Origin: JAIBJN01 sp963830885
GTDB lineage: Bacteria > Actinomycetota > Thermoleophilia > Gaiellales > Gaiellaceae
Assembly: GCA_963830885.1 (NCBI GenBank)
Contig: CAWHOA010000038.1
Coordinates: 1-64,000, forward strand
DNA length: 64,000 nucleotides
Direction of reading: 5' to 3'
This document shows positions 47,155 through 54,409 of this stretch, piece after piece (position 1 is the first letter of the stretch; each line of letters opens with the position of its first letter). The notes beneath the pieces are model-generated. The model was not told the DNA's origin. It saw only the letters and a list, made by a program, of their open reading frames with translations, and did not search any database. The position numbers and the translations under genes were made by a program.

Positions 47155-47870
47155 CCGGGCCCGGCGGCGCGGCTTGCGCGCACCTGCCGCCAGATGAGGT
47201 CGCCGTTTGCGACGAGGAACGCTGCGGAGAGGAGCGGCAGCGCCGGCAGCCCGTTGAGGTCGAGCCAGACGGCGAGCGCCAGCGTCGCCCCGAAGGAGAG
47301 CGCCATCAGCACCCAGGTCAGCCCGGGACGCAGCGCGAAGCGCACGGCCGCGCCCAGGAAGAGCGCGAAGAAGAGGACGTCCGGCAGCCCCAGCTGGGCG
47401 GAGTTGTGCTCGCCCGGGAGCGGGAAGGCGATCGAGAGGGCGTCGAAGATCTGCGGCTGCTCCTCGACGATCACCTTCGTAGGCCCCTGGAAGACGGAGT
47501 AGGTATCGACCGGGACGATCAGCACCGCGACCAGAAGCACCCAGGTCACCGACTCGAAGAACGCCAGGAACCACCAGCCCGCAGCCGTGACCGCGGCGAA
47601 CTTGACGAAGTTCGCGGCCACGTCGAGCCCGGCGAGGGAGAAGAGAAGGGCGAGAACGACGAGCGCGACGACCGCGCCGCCGAGAGCCGCCGTCGGCGCA
47701 GCCCGCCAGAGCGGGAGCGCGAGCCAGGTCAGCGAGAAGAAGGCGGGGATGAGGACGAGCCCGACGAACGCTACGTCGCCCCAGAGGCCGAGGTCCGGAA
47801 GCGACTCCGAGACCGCGTAGTAGACGGCGAGGAGCGTGAGGACGCCTAGTAGGGCGGCAGCTCGGACCAC
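47151..47870 (-). CDS. Multi-span membrane protein
   Basis: A 239-residue protein with about seven hydrophobic segments (for example LGVLTLLAVYYAVSESL, DVAFVGLVLIPAFFSLTWLA, GGAVVALVVLALLFSLAGL, LWLVAVLIVPVDTYSVF-like). No family recognised. The GTG at 47870 overlaps the 3' end of the uracil-DNA glycosylase gene by 25 bp, and its stop overlaps the metallophosphoesterase ATG by 4 bp, so the three are one operon. A periplasmic loop contains PVDTYSVFQGPTKVIVEEQP. Confidence 0.75.
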   Translation of the reverse strand: MVRAAALLGVLTLLAVYYAVSESLPDLGLWGDVAFVGLVLIPAFFSLTWLALPLWRAAPTAALGGAVVALVVLALLFSLAGLDVAANFVKFAAVTAAGWWFLAFFESVTWVLLVAVLIVPVDTYSVFQGPTKVIVEEQPQIFDALSIAFPLPGEHNSAQLGLPDVLFFALFLGAAVRFALRPGLTWVLMALSFGATLALAVWLDLNGLPALPLLSAAFLVANGDLIWRQVRASRAAGPG

Positions 47871-48430
47871 CAGGGGCCGAGAGCCTTGAACGCCTCCCAG
47901 AAGGCCCGCTTCTCCTTCGTCTCGTCCAAGGACGCGTCCACGTCCGGGGTCAGCAGCGCCTCGATCGTCGGCGTGAACCGCTGGATCTCCCCCAGCCTGT
48001 CCTCCACCTCCGTCGCCAGAGGGAACCTGACGGCGTTCAGGCATGCCCGCGCATCTTGCCCCATGACCACGACGATCTTCGGCTGGACGACGTGCAGCTC
48101 GCGCGCCAGCCAGCCGTGGACGTCCTCGTCGGCGGCGCCCTCGAACTTCACGCAGTTCGTCCCGTAGATCGCCATCGGGTCGACGTGCAGGCGCTGGATC
48201 GATTTCAGCACCGCCTGCCCGGAACGGCCGAAGAAGGCCACGCCCTCGTGGATCTCCGCGGTCTGCGGCGCATGCTTGAGCAGCATGATGTCCGCGAGCG
48301 GATGCCCCGAGCCGAGCACGGGAACGCGCTCTTCGCCTGCGGCCTGGGCGATCTCGTGGCCGAGCTCGTTGATCTCGGCAATCGCCTTCTTCAGGTAGCG
48401 CTCGGAGATGTCATCAGTGGACACTGGCAC
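47846..48430 (-). CDS. Uracil-DNA glycosylase family protein
   Basis: A 194-residue protein with the uracil-DNA glycosylase fold: LADIMLLKHAPQTAEIH in the first active-site strand, FFGRSGQAVLKSI and YGTNCVKFEG (the position of the family-4 N-x-x-K motif), then VVQPKIVVVMGQDA before the C-terminal half. The canonical GEAPGxxE of family 4 is altered, so catalytic activity and specificity are uncertain. It is the first gene of a three-gene run with a membrane protein and a metallophosphoesterase. Confidence 0.75.
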   Translation of the reverse strand: MPVSTDDISERYLKKAIAEINELGHEIAQAAGEERVPVLGSGHPLADIMLLKHAPQTAEIHEGVAFFGRSGQAVLKSIQRLHVDPMAIYGTNCVKFEGAADEDVHGWLARELHVVQPKIVVVMGQDARACLNAVRFPLATEVEDRLGEIQRFTPTIEALLTPDVDASLDETKEKRAFWEAFKALGPWWSELPPY

Positions 48431-48469
48431 GGGGTCGCGGACGGTATTCGGGGTCCCCTCGGCCTCCTC

Positions 48470-50237
48470 CTACCGGACCGATGCCTTCGTTCTGCGCTCG
48501 CGCGCCTGGGCGACCCACTTGAGACCCTGCAGGTAGAGCAGCGACTTCGGCCTGCGCAGGATCTCAGCGCTCCGCAACGAGATGAGGAACTCCTCCGGCG
48601 TCTCGAAGGCGCGCATCCGCACGAGCCCGGTGCCGACGCCCTGGAGCACGTGCGCGTCCGAGCCGGCGCCCATCGTCAGGTTGTACTTCCGCGCGAAGCG
48701 CAGGGCCTCGTCGTTGTAGCCCTCGAAGAGGAGCCGCGCGTTGTAGACCTCGAAGATGTCGATCTCGGCGAGGTGGCGGTGCAGAGTGCCGGCATCGGGG
48801 ATCGTGTGCAGCCGGTCGAACGGGTGGGGGAGGTAGACGACTCCGCCCTGCTCGCGGATGGCGGCGATGGTGTCCCCCATGGGCAGGCCGCGCGGGATCT
48901 CCTCGCTGAGGAAGAGGCCGATCACCTCGCCGGCGTCGGTCTTCACCTCCTCGCCGGGGATGACCGTCAGCGCGCGGCTGCGTGCGAGCTCGACGGCTTC
49001 CTCCGCTCCGGAGAAGACGTTGTGATCCGTGATGGCGATCGCTCCGAGGCCGATCCGCTCGGCGTGGTCGAGAAGCTCCCGCACCGGGACGGCGCAATCG
49101 TGCGAGTGCTCCGTGTGCATGTGCAGGTCGACGAGAATCAGCGGCCGGTCGGCCAACGGGTCGGACCCTTCCGGCGCGGCAACACGCCGCCGCTTGTGGA
49201 GGACGGTGCCGTACAGCCGCTCCAGCTCGTCGCCGAGCCGCTCGAAGCTCTCGCCCTCGGCGCTCGTCCGTGCCTTGGTTGAGCAGGACGTGCGCCACGC
49301 CTCGTCCTCGGCCAGGCGGGCGACGGCGGCACCGATCAGCTCCGGCTGGTCGCTCGATCCCGGCGGCTCGACGAGCGGGACACCGGCGGCGCGGGCCTCG
49401 ACGGCGAGGCGGGCGCTCCCCCTGGTGGCCGTGACGAGGCCGGCGGCTCCCGCCAGCTCGGCGGCGCGGGCACGTGCGTCGAGCGCCGTGCGCACAATGA
49501 CGCGCCCGCGCAGGCCGCGCGGGACGTAGGGACGACCTGCGAGGGTCGTCGTTCGCAGGACGACGACCTCCCACCCGGGCAGGCCGCCGAGGGAGCGGAA
49601 GACGGCGCGGAGCCGCGGGAGGTCCTCGGCCCTCCACTCCACGACGAAGCGCGTCCGGGGCGGAGCCGGCTCGAACAGGGCACGTGTCGACCCCGAGGGG
49701 CAGCACCCGGTAGTCGCCGGGGAACCGGGCCGCCGCAGCGTCCGCGGTGGCCCGGCTGGTTGCCGTCAGCGCGTCGATGCGGCCGAGGAGCTTCTCGCGC
49801 TGCTTCTTGCCCGGTGGGTAGCCGAGCCGCTCGGCCGAGTGGAACGTCGCCACGGCCAGACCGCGTGTGTCGCGGAGCGCCAGGTAGGAGAGGCTGGGCA
49901 CGCCGGGCTCGTGCACGTGGACGATGTCGAAGCGGTTGCGGGCGAGCGCCAGGTCGAGGTTCGCCCGCACGCCGATGGGAACCCCGAGGCGGCTCCGGCG
50001 GGAGACCGGGATCGCCGGGCCGAGCGCGACCGTCCCCGTGAGCGGCGTTCCCTCCCGGCTCAGCCGCTTGAGGGCGCGGCGTCCGGCGGCCAGTTCCGTC
50101 GCCCGCCCTGACGGGGCCAAGACGACGACCTCGTGCGCGCGCCGCCGTAGTTCCTCGGCCGCGCCGGCGACGTGGTCGTTCACCGGGTGCGGCTGCGACC
50201 AGGCGAAGGGCGTCACGATGCAGATCCGGAGAGCCAC
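48470..50237 (-). CDS. Glycosyltransferase-PHP fusion, apparent frameshift
   Basis: Two modules meant to be one protein of about 588 residues. The N-terminal 185 residues (GTG at 50237) are a GT4-type glycosyltransferase start: ICIVTPFAWSQPHPVNDHV, FDIVHVHEPGVPSLSYLAL and LTATSRATADAAAARF. After RVLPLGVDT the frame breaks near 49682: one base further on it continues ALFEPAPPRTRFVVEW, the second GT half, and then a PHP phosphoesterase domain (VDLHMHTEHSHD, AIAITDHNVFSG, VIPGEEV, YLPHPFDRLH, GAGSDAH) with all metal ligands. One inserted base explains the break. The 390-residue part from 49642 alone would keep the PHP domain. Confidence 0.8.
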
Positions 50238-50250
50238 AGTGCCGATTGTA

Positions 50251-50416
50251 GGAACTCGAACCAGAACGAAGCCTTGTGCCGGCGCGACGCCCCGGGCGGC
50301 GCGCTGCGGCGTCCTCGGTTGTGCCCGTAGCCTCCGGCTACGACCACGCCCTGCGTCCTTGCATCGCACTCACCCGAGACGCCGCGCCGGCGAAGCGTCA
50401 TTCTGGCTCGAGTTCC
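50251..50416. repeat. 166-bp long intergenic palindrome
   Basis: The left arm starts GGAACTCGAACCAGAACG and the right arm ends TTCTGGCTCGAGTTCC. The arms match with few mismatches for about 40 bp, including GCCGGCGCG. The centre is a perfect hairpin, CGTAGCC-TCC-GGCTACG (50326-50342), centred at 50334, the same centre as the arms. It lies between the divergent glycosyltransferase fusion and cyclase-family genes. Size and design equal those of 33663-33826, but the sequence differs. Confidence 0.75.
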
Positions 50417-50426
50417 CCGGCTCGAC

Positions 50427-50455
50427 TTGAAGGCTCCCGCGACCCGCTGTACCGT
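50427..50455 (+). promoter_or_regulatory. Promoter of cyclase-family gene
   Basis: TTGAAG (50427-50432), 17-bp spacer, TACCGT (50450-50455). A 25-nt leader with RBS GAGAGGA leads to the ATG at 50487. Confidence 0.55.
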
Positions 50456-50486
50456 CGCACCTTCAACCCCGTGGAGAGGAGCCACC

Positions 50487-51335
50487 ATGTGTCTTCCGGG
50501 CACTGCCGAGATCGTCAGGGAGCGAGTCGAGGCGGACGGGACGCCGAAGGTCGACCGGCGCGCCGCCCTTCTGGGCGCCGCCGGGGCGGCGGGAGCCGCG
50601 CTCGCCGCGAGCTTCCCGGCGTCCGCGCTCGCGAACGGACGCGGGCGCCGCAAGAACCGCCTCTGCGACCTCACGCACACGTTCACCGAAGGCTTCCCGG
50701 TCTTCACCGACCCCTCGCCGACGCGTGAGACGATCGCCGACTACGCGACCAACGGCTTCTACGCGCAGAAGTGGGCGTTCGGCGAGCACTCGGGCACCCA
50801 CATGGACGCCCCGGGCCACTTCATCCCGGGCGGCCGCCTGTCGCCGCAGATCACGCTGCCTGAGCTCATCGTCCCCATCGTCGTGATCGACATCCGCAAG
50901 AAGGCGCAGACGGACCCGAACGCGATGGTCGAGCTGGACGACGTCAAGCGTTTCGAGCGCAAGCACGGGAAGGTTCCCGACGGTGCGCTCGTCGCGGCCG
51001 ACTCGGGCTGGGCGAGCAAGGTCGGCGACCCGCTCGCGTTCAAGGGCGGCGCAGCGTTCCCGAACTACAACTTTCCCGGCTGGGGCCTCGAGGCCGCCAT
51101 GTACCTCGTCGAGAAGCGCGACATCACCGGGATCGGGATCGACACGCTCAGCCTCGACCCCGGCAACTCGTCCACCTTCCCGGTGCACGTCAATTACCTG
51201 GCGACCGACCGCTACGGCATCGAGAACCTCGCGGGCCTCGACTGCATCCCGCCCAACGGCGCCACCGCCTACGTCGGGCTGATCCCGTGGGAGGAAGGCT
51301 CCGGCGGCCCGTGTCGGGTCATCGCCAACTGGTAG
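50487..51335 (+). CDS. Secreted cyclase-family hydrolase (Tat signal)
   Basis: A 282-residue protein with a Tat-like signal: VDRRAALLGAAGAAGAALAA (residues about 22-41), then ASFPASALA as a cleavage region. The mature part is of the cyclase/kynurenine formamidase family (PF04199), with the metal motif FGEHSGTHMDAPGHF (HxGTHxDxPxH) and VAADSGWASKV. Members hydrolyse arylformamides or cyclic amides; the substrate here is unknown. Export by Tat is unusual for the family and suggests an extracellular substrate. A perfect terminator hairpin follows. Confidence 0.88.
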   Translation: MCLPGTAEIVRERVEADGTPKVDRRAALLGAAGAAGAALAASFPASALANGRGRRKNRLCDLTHTFTEGFPVFTDPSPTRETIADYATNGFYAQKWAFGEHSGTHMDAPGHFIPGGRLSPQITLPELIVPIVVIDIRKKAQTDPNAMVELDDVKRFERKHGKVPDGALVAADSGWASKVGDPLAFKGGAAFPNYNFPGWGLEAAMYLVEKRDITGIGIDTLSLDPGNSSTFPVHVNYLATDRYGIENLAGLDCIPPNGATAYVGLIPWEEGSGGPCRVIANW

Positions 51336-51358
51336 CCCGTTCGGATCGCCCAGACATC

Positions 51359-51384
51359 GAGGGGCCGGCTCGGGCCGGCCCCTC
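51359..51384. terminator. Shared terminator hairpin
   Basis: An 11-bp perfect stem (GAGGGGCCGGC with its complement) closes a TCGG tetraloop. It lies between the convergent cyclase-family gene and the inositol phosphate synthase gene, so it can serve both. Confidence 0.8.
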
Positions 51385-51399
51385 GCTCGTTCGGCTCTC

Positions 51400-52890
51400 C
51401 TAGGCCTTGGCGGCCGCGGCCGACTTGGCCGGCTTGCGGGCGTACTTCTTGATGAACGCCTCCGTGAGGTCGTAGGCCTCGTCGTCGACGATCTGCCTCG
51501 GGGGCGACTTCATCAGGTAGGCGCTCGGGCCCTCGAGGGCGCCGGAGACGCCGTTGTTCAGCGCCAGCTTCGCCATGCGGACGGCGTCGATGACAATGCC
51601 GGCCGAGTTGGGGGAGTCCCAGACCTCGAGCTTCAGCTCGATGTTCAGCGGAACGTCGCCGAAGGACGTGCCCTCCATGCGGATGTAGGCCCACTTGCGG
51701 TCGGTCAGCCACGGCACGTAGTCCGAGGGGCCGACGTGGACGTTCTTCGCGCCCATGTCGTAGTCGAGCATCGACGTGACCGCGTTCGTCTTCGAGATCT
51801 TCTTCGACTCGAGGCGGTCGCGCTCGAGCATGTTGAGGAAGTCCGAGTTGCCGCCGACGTTGAGCTGCATCGTCCGGTCGAGGTGGACGCCGCGCTCGCG
51901 GAAGAGCGACGTGAGCACGCGGTGCGTGATCGTCGCGCCGACCTGCGACTTGATGTCGTCTCCGATGATCGGCAGCCCGGCCCGCTCGAACTGGTCACCG
52001 AAGTAGCCGCCCTTGGCGATGAAGACCGGCATGCAGTTCACCATCGCGCACCCGGCCTTGAGGATCTGCTCCGTGTACCACTTGGTCGCCTGCTCGGAGC
52101 CGACCGGAAGGTAGTTGACGACGACGTCCGTGTTCGTCTCCTTGAGGATCCCGACGATGTCGTCGGTGTCGCCGGGCGCCTTCTCGACGACCTCGGAGAT
52201 GTACTTGCCGAGCCCGTCATGGGTCATCCCGCGCGAGACGGTGATGCCGGTCTTCGGCACGTCGGCGAACTTGTAGGTGTCGTTCGGGTGTGCCCAGATC
52301 GCGTCCGCCAGGTCCTTGCCGACCTTGTCCGTCGTGACGTCGAACGCCGCCGTGAACTCGACGTCGCGGACGTGGTAGCCGCCGAGGTCGACGTGCATCA
52401 GTCCAGGGACGAAGGCCTCCGGGTCGGCGTCCTTGTAGTACTCGACGCCCTGGAGGAGCGAGTTGGCGCAGTTGCCGACGCCGATGATCGCGACCCGGAC
52501 CTTTTCCTCGGACCGCACAGTGCCGTTGGAGTTGCCGTTCGTGCTAGCCATTGGTTCCTTTCCTCTGTTCTGCTGAAGGGGAATTCCGAGCTCGTCTGCT
52601 AGCGCCGCGAGGATGACGTCGTTCGTGTGCGAGCTCGTCCGCTTGGCCTCGGCGTCGATTGCGTCCTTGAGCGCGGCGGGCATGCGCAGGAGCGTGACGC
52701 CGCTGGCGCCGGCGAGCGGGCTTCGGCGGCCGGTGGGGGAGTAGGGCACGGCGAAGCGCTCGGCCAGGATCCCCGTGGCGAGGTCGTTCAGGTTCCCTCC
52801 GCGGCGCGCGACTTCACGGACGAGCGCGCGCTTCAGGGAGGAGGGCATCCGAACGAGAACGCCGCGTCGGTCAGAACTGCTAGCAGTCAA
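51400..52890 (-). CDS. ino1: Inositol-1-phosphate synthase with tandem RHH extension
   Basis: One open frame of 496 residues. Residues 1-113 (TTG at 52890) hold two ribbon-helix-helix-like units, GVLVRMPSSLKRALVREVAR onward and GVTLLRMPAALKDAIDAEAK onward, each with R-M-P-x-x-L-K and a later ND. Residues 114-496 (ATG at 52551) are a complete actinobacterial myo-inositol-1-phosphate synthase: AIIGVGNCANSLLQGVEYY, VNYLPVGSEQATKWY, GDDIKSQVGATITHRV, LNVGGNSDFLNM and NSAGIVIDAVRMAKLALN. It turns glucose 6-phosphate into inositol phosphate for lipids. No stop separates the parts, yet an RBS precedes the internal ATG, so one or two products are possible. Confidence 0.85.
   Translation of the reverse strand: MTASSSDRRGVLVRMPSSLKRALVREVARRGGNLNDLATGILAERFAVPYSPTGRRSPLAGASGVTLLRMPAALKDAIDAEAKRTSSHTNDVILAALADELGIPLQQNRGKEPMASTNGNSNGTVRSEEKVRVAIIGVGNCANSLLQGVEYYKDADPEAFVPGLMHVDLGGYHVRDVEFTAAFDVTTDKVGKDLADAIWAHPNDTYKFADVPKTGITVSRGMTHDGLGKYISEVVEKAPGDTDDIVGILKETNTDVVVNYLPVGSEQATKWYTEQILKAGCAMVNCMPVFIAKGGYFGDQFERAGLPIIGDDIKSQVGATITHRVLTSLFRERGVHLDRTMQLNVGGNSDFLNMLERDRLESKKISKTNAVTSMLDYDMGAKNVHVGPSDYVPWLTDRKWAYIRMEGTSFGDVPLNIELKLEVWDSPNSAGIVIDAVRMAKLALNNGVSGALEGPSAYLMKSPPRQIVDDEAYDLTEAFIKKYARKPAKSAAAAKA
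52551..52566 (-). promoter_or_regulatory. Internal ribosome-binding site and ATG of ino1
   Basis: On the minus strand AGAGGAAAGGAACCA stands directly before the ATG at 52551, which begins MASTNGNSNG and gives a 383-residue synthase of normal family length. It suggests that the synthase can be made without the RHH part. Confidence 0.6.
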
Positions 52891-52905
52891 ACTGCTAGCA
52901 CAATA
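52876..52905 (-). promoter_or_regulatory. Two RHH-type operators over the ino1 promoter
   Basis: ACTGCTAGCAGT (52876-52887) is a perfect 12-bp palindrome, and ACTGCTAGCACA (52891-52902) is a second copy of its core TGCTAGCA, 15 bp away. The -10 box TATTGT (minus strand, 52905-52900) overlaps the second copy, and the start codon TTG (52890-52888) lies between the two, so the gene is apparently leaderless and the sites would block it. Paired short palindromes of this kind are typical for ribbon-helix-helix repressors, and the gene itself encodes such a domain. Confidence 0.6.
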
Positions 52906-52916
52906 GCAGGTATGCG

Positions 52917-53549
52917 CTACTGCCGTTCGAGCAGGCGCTTGCGCACGTAGAGGATGCGCTGGAGCACGGTCAGCCAGGCGGCCACCGCGAGCACCGCGAC
53001 AACGTACGGGAGCGATCCGAACGGCGCGAAGGCGAGGCCGACGGCGATGACGACGACCCGCTCGGCGCGGGTGCCGAAGCCGACGTCCGCCTTGATGCCG
53101 ATCGCCTCGGCGCGGGCGCGCGCGTAGCTGACGAGGAACGAGCCGCCGATCGCGGCGAACGCGAGGAAGACACCCCAGTCGCTTCCGTCGCGCATGAGCA
53201 CCATGCCGATCGCGGTCAGCATGAAAAGCTCGCCCATGCGGTCCACGGTCGAGTCGAGGAACGCTCCGAACGGCGTCCCTTTGCCGCTGCGCCGGGCGAG
53301 CGCGCCGTCGAGGATATCCAGGATGCTCCCGATCACGAAGAGCGCGCCGCCGAGAATGTAGAGCCAGGGCGTGACGTACTCGAAGTAGACGGCGACGGCG
53401 CCGGCCAGGCAGAGCCCGACTCCGGCGATCGTGAGCCCGTCCGGCGTGATGCTGGTCCGCTCGAGCCCGGCGACCCAGCGGCCGGCGACGCGGCGAACCG
53501 CGTCCTGGTAGTTGCGGCGCGGGGGCTCGGCCTGCTCGGGGCTACTCAC
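52917..53549 (-). CDS. pgsA: CDP-alcohol phosphatidyltransferase (PI-phosphate synthase-like)
   Basis: A 210-residue membrane enzyme with about six spans and the complete signature D-x2-DG-x2-AR-x8-G-x3-D-x3-D: DILDGALARRSGKGTPFGAF then LDSTVDR. It transfers a phosphatidyl group from CDP-diacylglycerol to an alcohol. Next to an inositol-1-phosphate synthase, the likely acceptor is inositol 1-phosphate, giving phosphatidylinositol phosphate as in mycobacteria. Its stop is 27 bp before the ino1 TTG, and its GTG start is 12 bp after the PAP2 gene. Confidence 0.88.
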   Translation of the reverse strand: MSSPEQAEPPRRNYQDAVRRVAGRWVAGLERTSITPDGLTIAGVGLCLAGAVAVYFEYVTPWLYILGGALFVIGSILDILDGALARRSGKGTPFGAFLDSTVDRMGELFMLTAIGMVLMRDGSDWGVFLAFAAIGGSFLVSYARARAEAIGIKADVGFGTRAERVVVIAVGLAFAPFGSLPYVVAVLAVAAWLTVLQRILYVRKRLLERQ

Positions 53550-53561
53550 GAAGCCGCGAGG

Positions 53562-54326
53562 CTACCAGCGCCGGTAGCCGCAGCGGTAGAGCGCCGGAGC
53601 CGGTGTCAGCCGCCGCTCCTGCGCCCAGGCGACGATCGTCCCGCCGACGAGCGCGACTCCGACGCCGGCGGCGATGTCGAGCCAGTAGTGGTTTCCGGTC
53701 GCCATCACGGAGAACCAGACCCATGTGGGCCAGAGCGTCCAGAGCACTGCCGCCCAGCGGCTCTTCACGAGCGTCGCCATCGCGAAGCCGATGATGAGGG
53801 CGTCCGCCGAGTGCACGCTCGGCATGGCCGCGTACGGGTTCGACGCGAGCTCGATCAGGCCGCTGCCGTGATTCACGGCCGAAGACTGCGCCAGCGTGTC
53901 CACGAAGCCCTGCTCCGGGAACATCCGCGGCGGCGCGGTCGGCATGAGCACGTAGCCGACGAGCGCGAGCAGGTTCGTGGCGAAGATCCAGTTCCTGACG
54001 GTGATGAAGGCGTCGTTCCGGAAGAAGTAGATCCACAGGAGCGAGAGGCCCAGCACGGGGAACTGTGAGAGCCAGTAGGTGAGGTTGACCGCCTCGAGCG
54101 CCCAGTCGCCCGCGTGCACGACCGCACGCTGGATGTCGATCTCGACCAGCGAGTTGATGGCCCGCTCGGCGTCGATGACCGTGACGCCGTTCTGGATCGC
54201 CTCCAGCGTGCTGCGATCGGCGATTCCGCGCGCGACCTGGTAGACCAACCCGAACCCGAGCCAGAGCGAGAGCTGGAAGAAGAAGTCCCTCCAGCCGTGC
54301 GGAAGAAAGCGTCCGACGGCAGTCAC
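53562..54326 (-). CDS. PAP2/AUR1-like membrane phosphatase
   Basis: A 254-residue protein with about six spans. The phosphatase motifs are of the PAP2_3 (AUR1-like) type: LMPTAPPRMFPE, NPYAAMPSVHSADALI (with catalytic-type His) and MATGNHYWLDIAAG (His and Asp). The family includes lipid phosphatases and fungal inositol phosphorylceramide synthase. In this operon (PAP2, CDP-alcohol transferase, inositol phosphate synthase) dephosphorylation of phosphatidylinositol phosphate is a plausible role. It is the first gene; a perfect palindrome ACCGAC-CGT-GTCGGT (54338-54352) stands just upstream. Confidence 0.85.
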   Translation of the reverse strand: MTAVGRFLPHGWRDFFFQLSLWLGFGLVYQVARGIADRSTLEAIQNGVTVIDAERAINSLVEIDIQRAVVHAGDWALEAVNLTYWLSQFPVLGLSLLWIYFFRNDAFITVRNWIFATNLLALVGYVLMPTAPPRMFPEQGFVDTLAQSSAVNHGSGLIELASNPYAAMPSVHSADALIIGFAMATLVKSRWAAVLWTLWPTWVWFSVMATGNHYWLDIAAGVGVALVGGTIVAWAQERRLTPAPALYRCGYRRW

Positions 54327-54337
54327 GCCGCCAGTTT

Positions 54338-54352
54338 ACCGACCGTGTCGGT
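54338..54352. promoter_or_regulatory. Palindrome upstream of PAP2 gene
   Basis: ACCGAC and GTCGGT flank CGT as a perfect 6-bp inverted repeat, 11 bp before the GTG at 54326. It could be an operator for the inositol lipid operon. No other function is visible between 54327 and 54409. Confidence 0.35.
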
Positions 54353-54409
54353 TCGGTTTTCCCCCGGTTCTTGGGTGGATAAGTACGGAAATTGCGGTCT
54401 TAGAACCCT

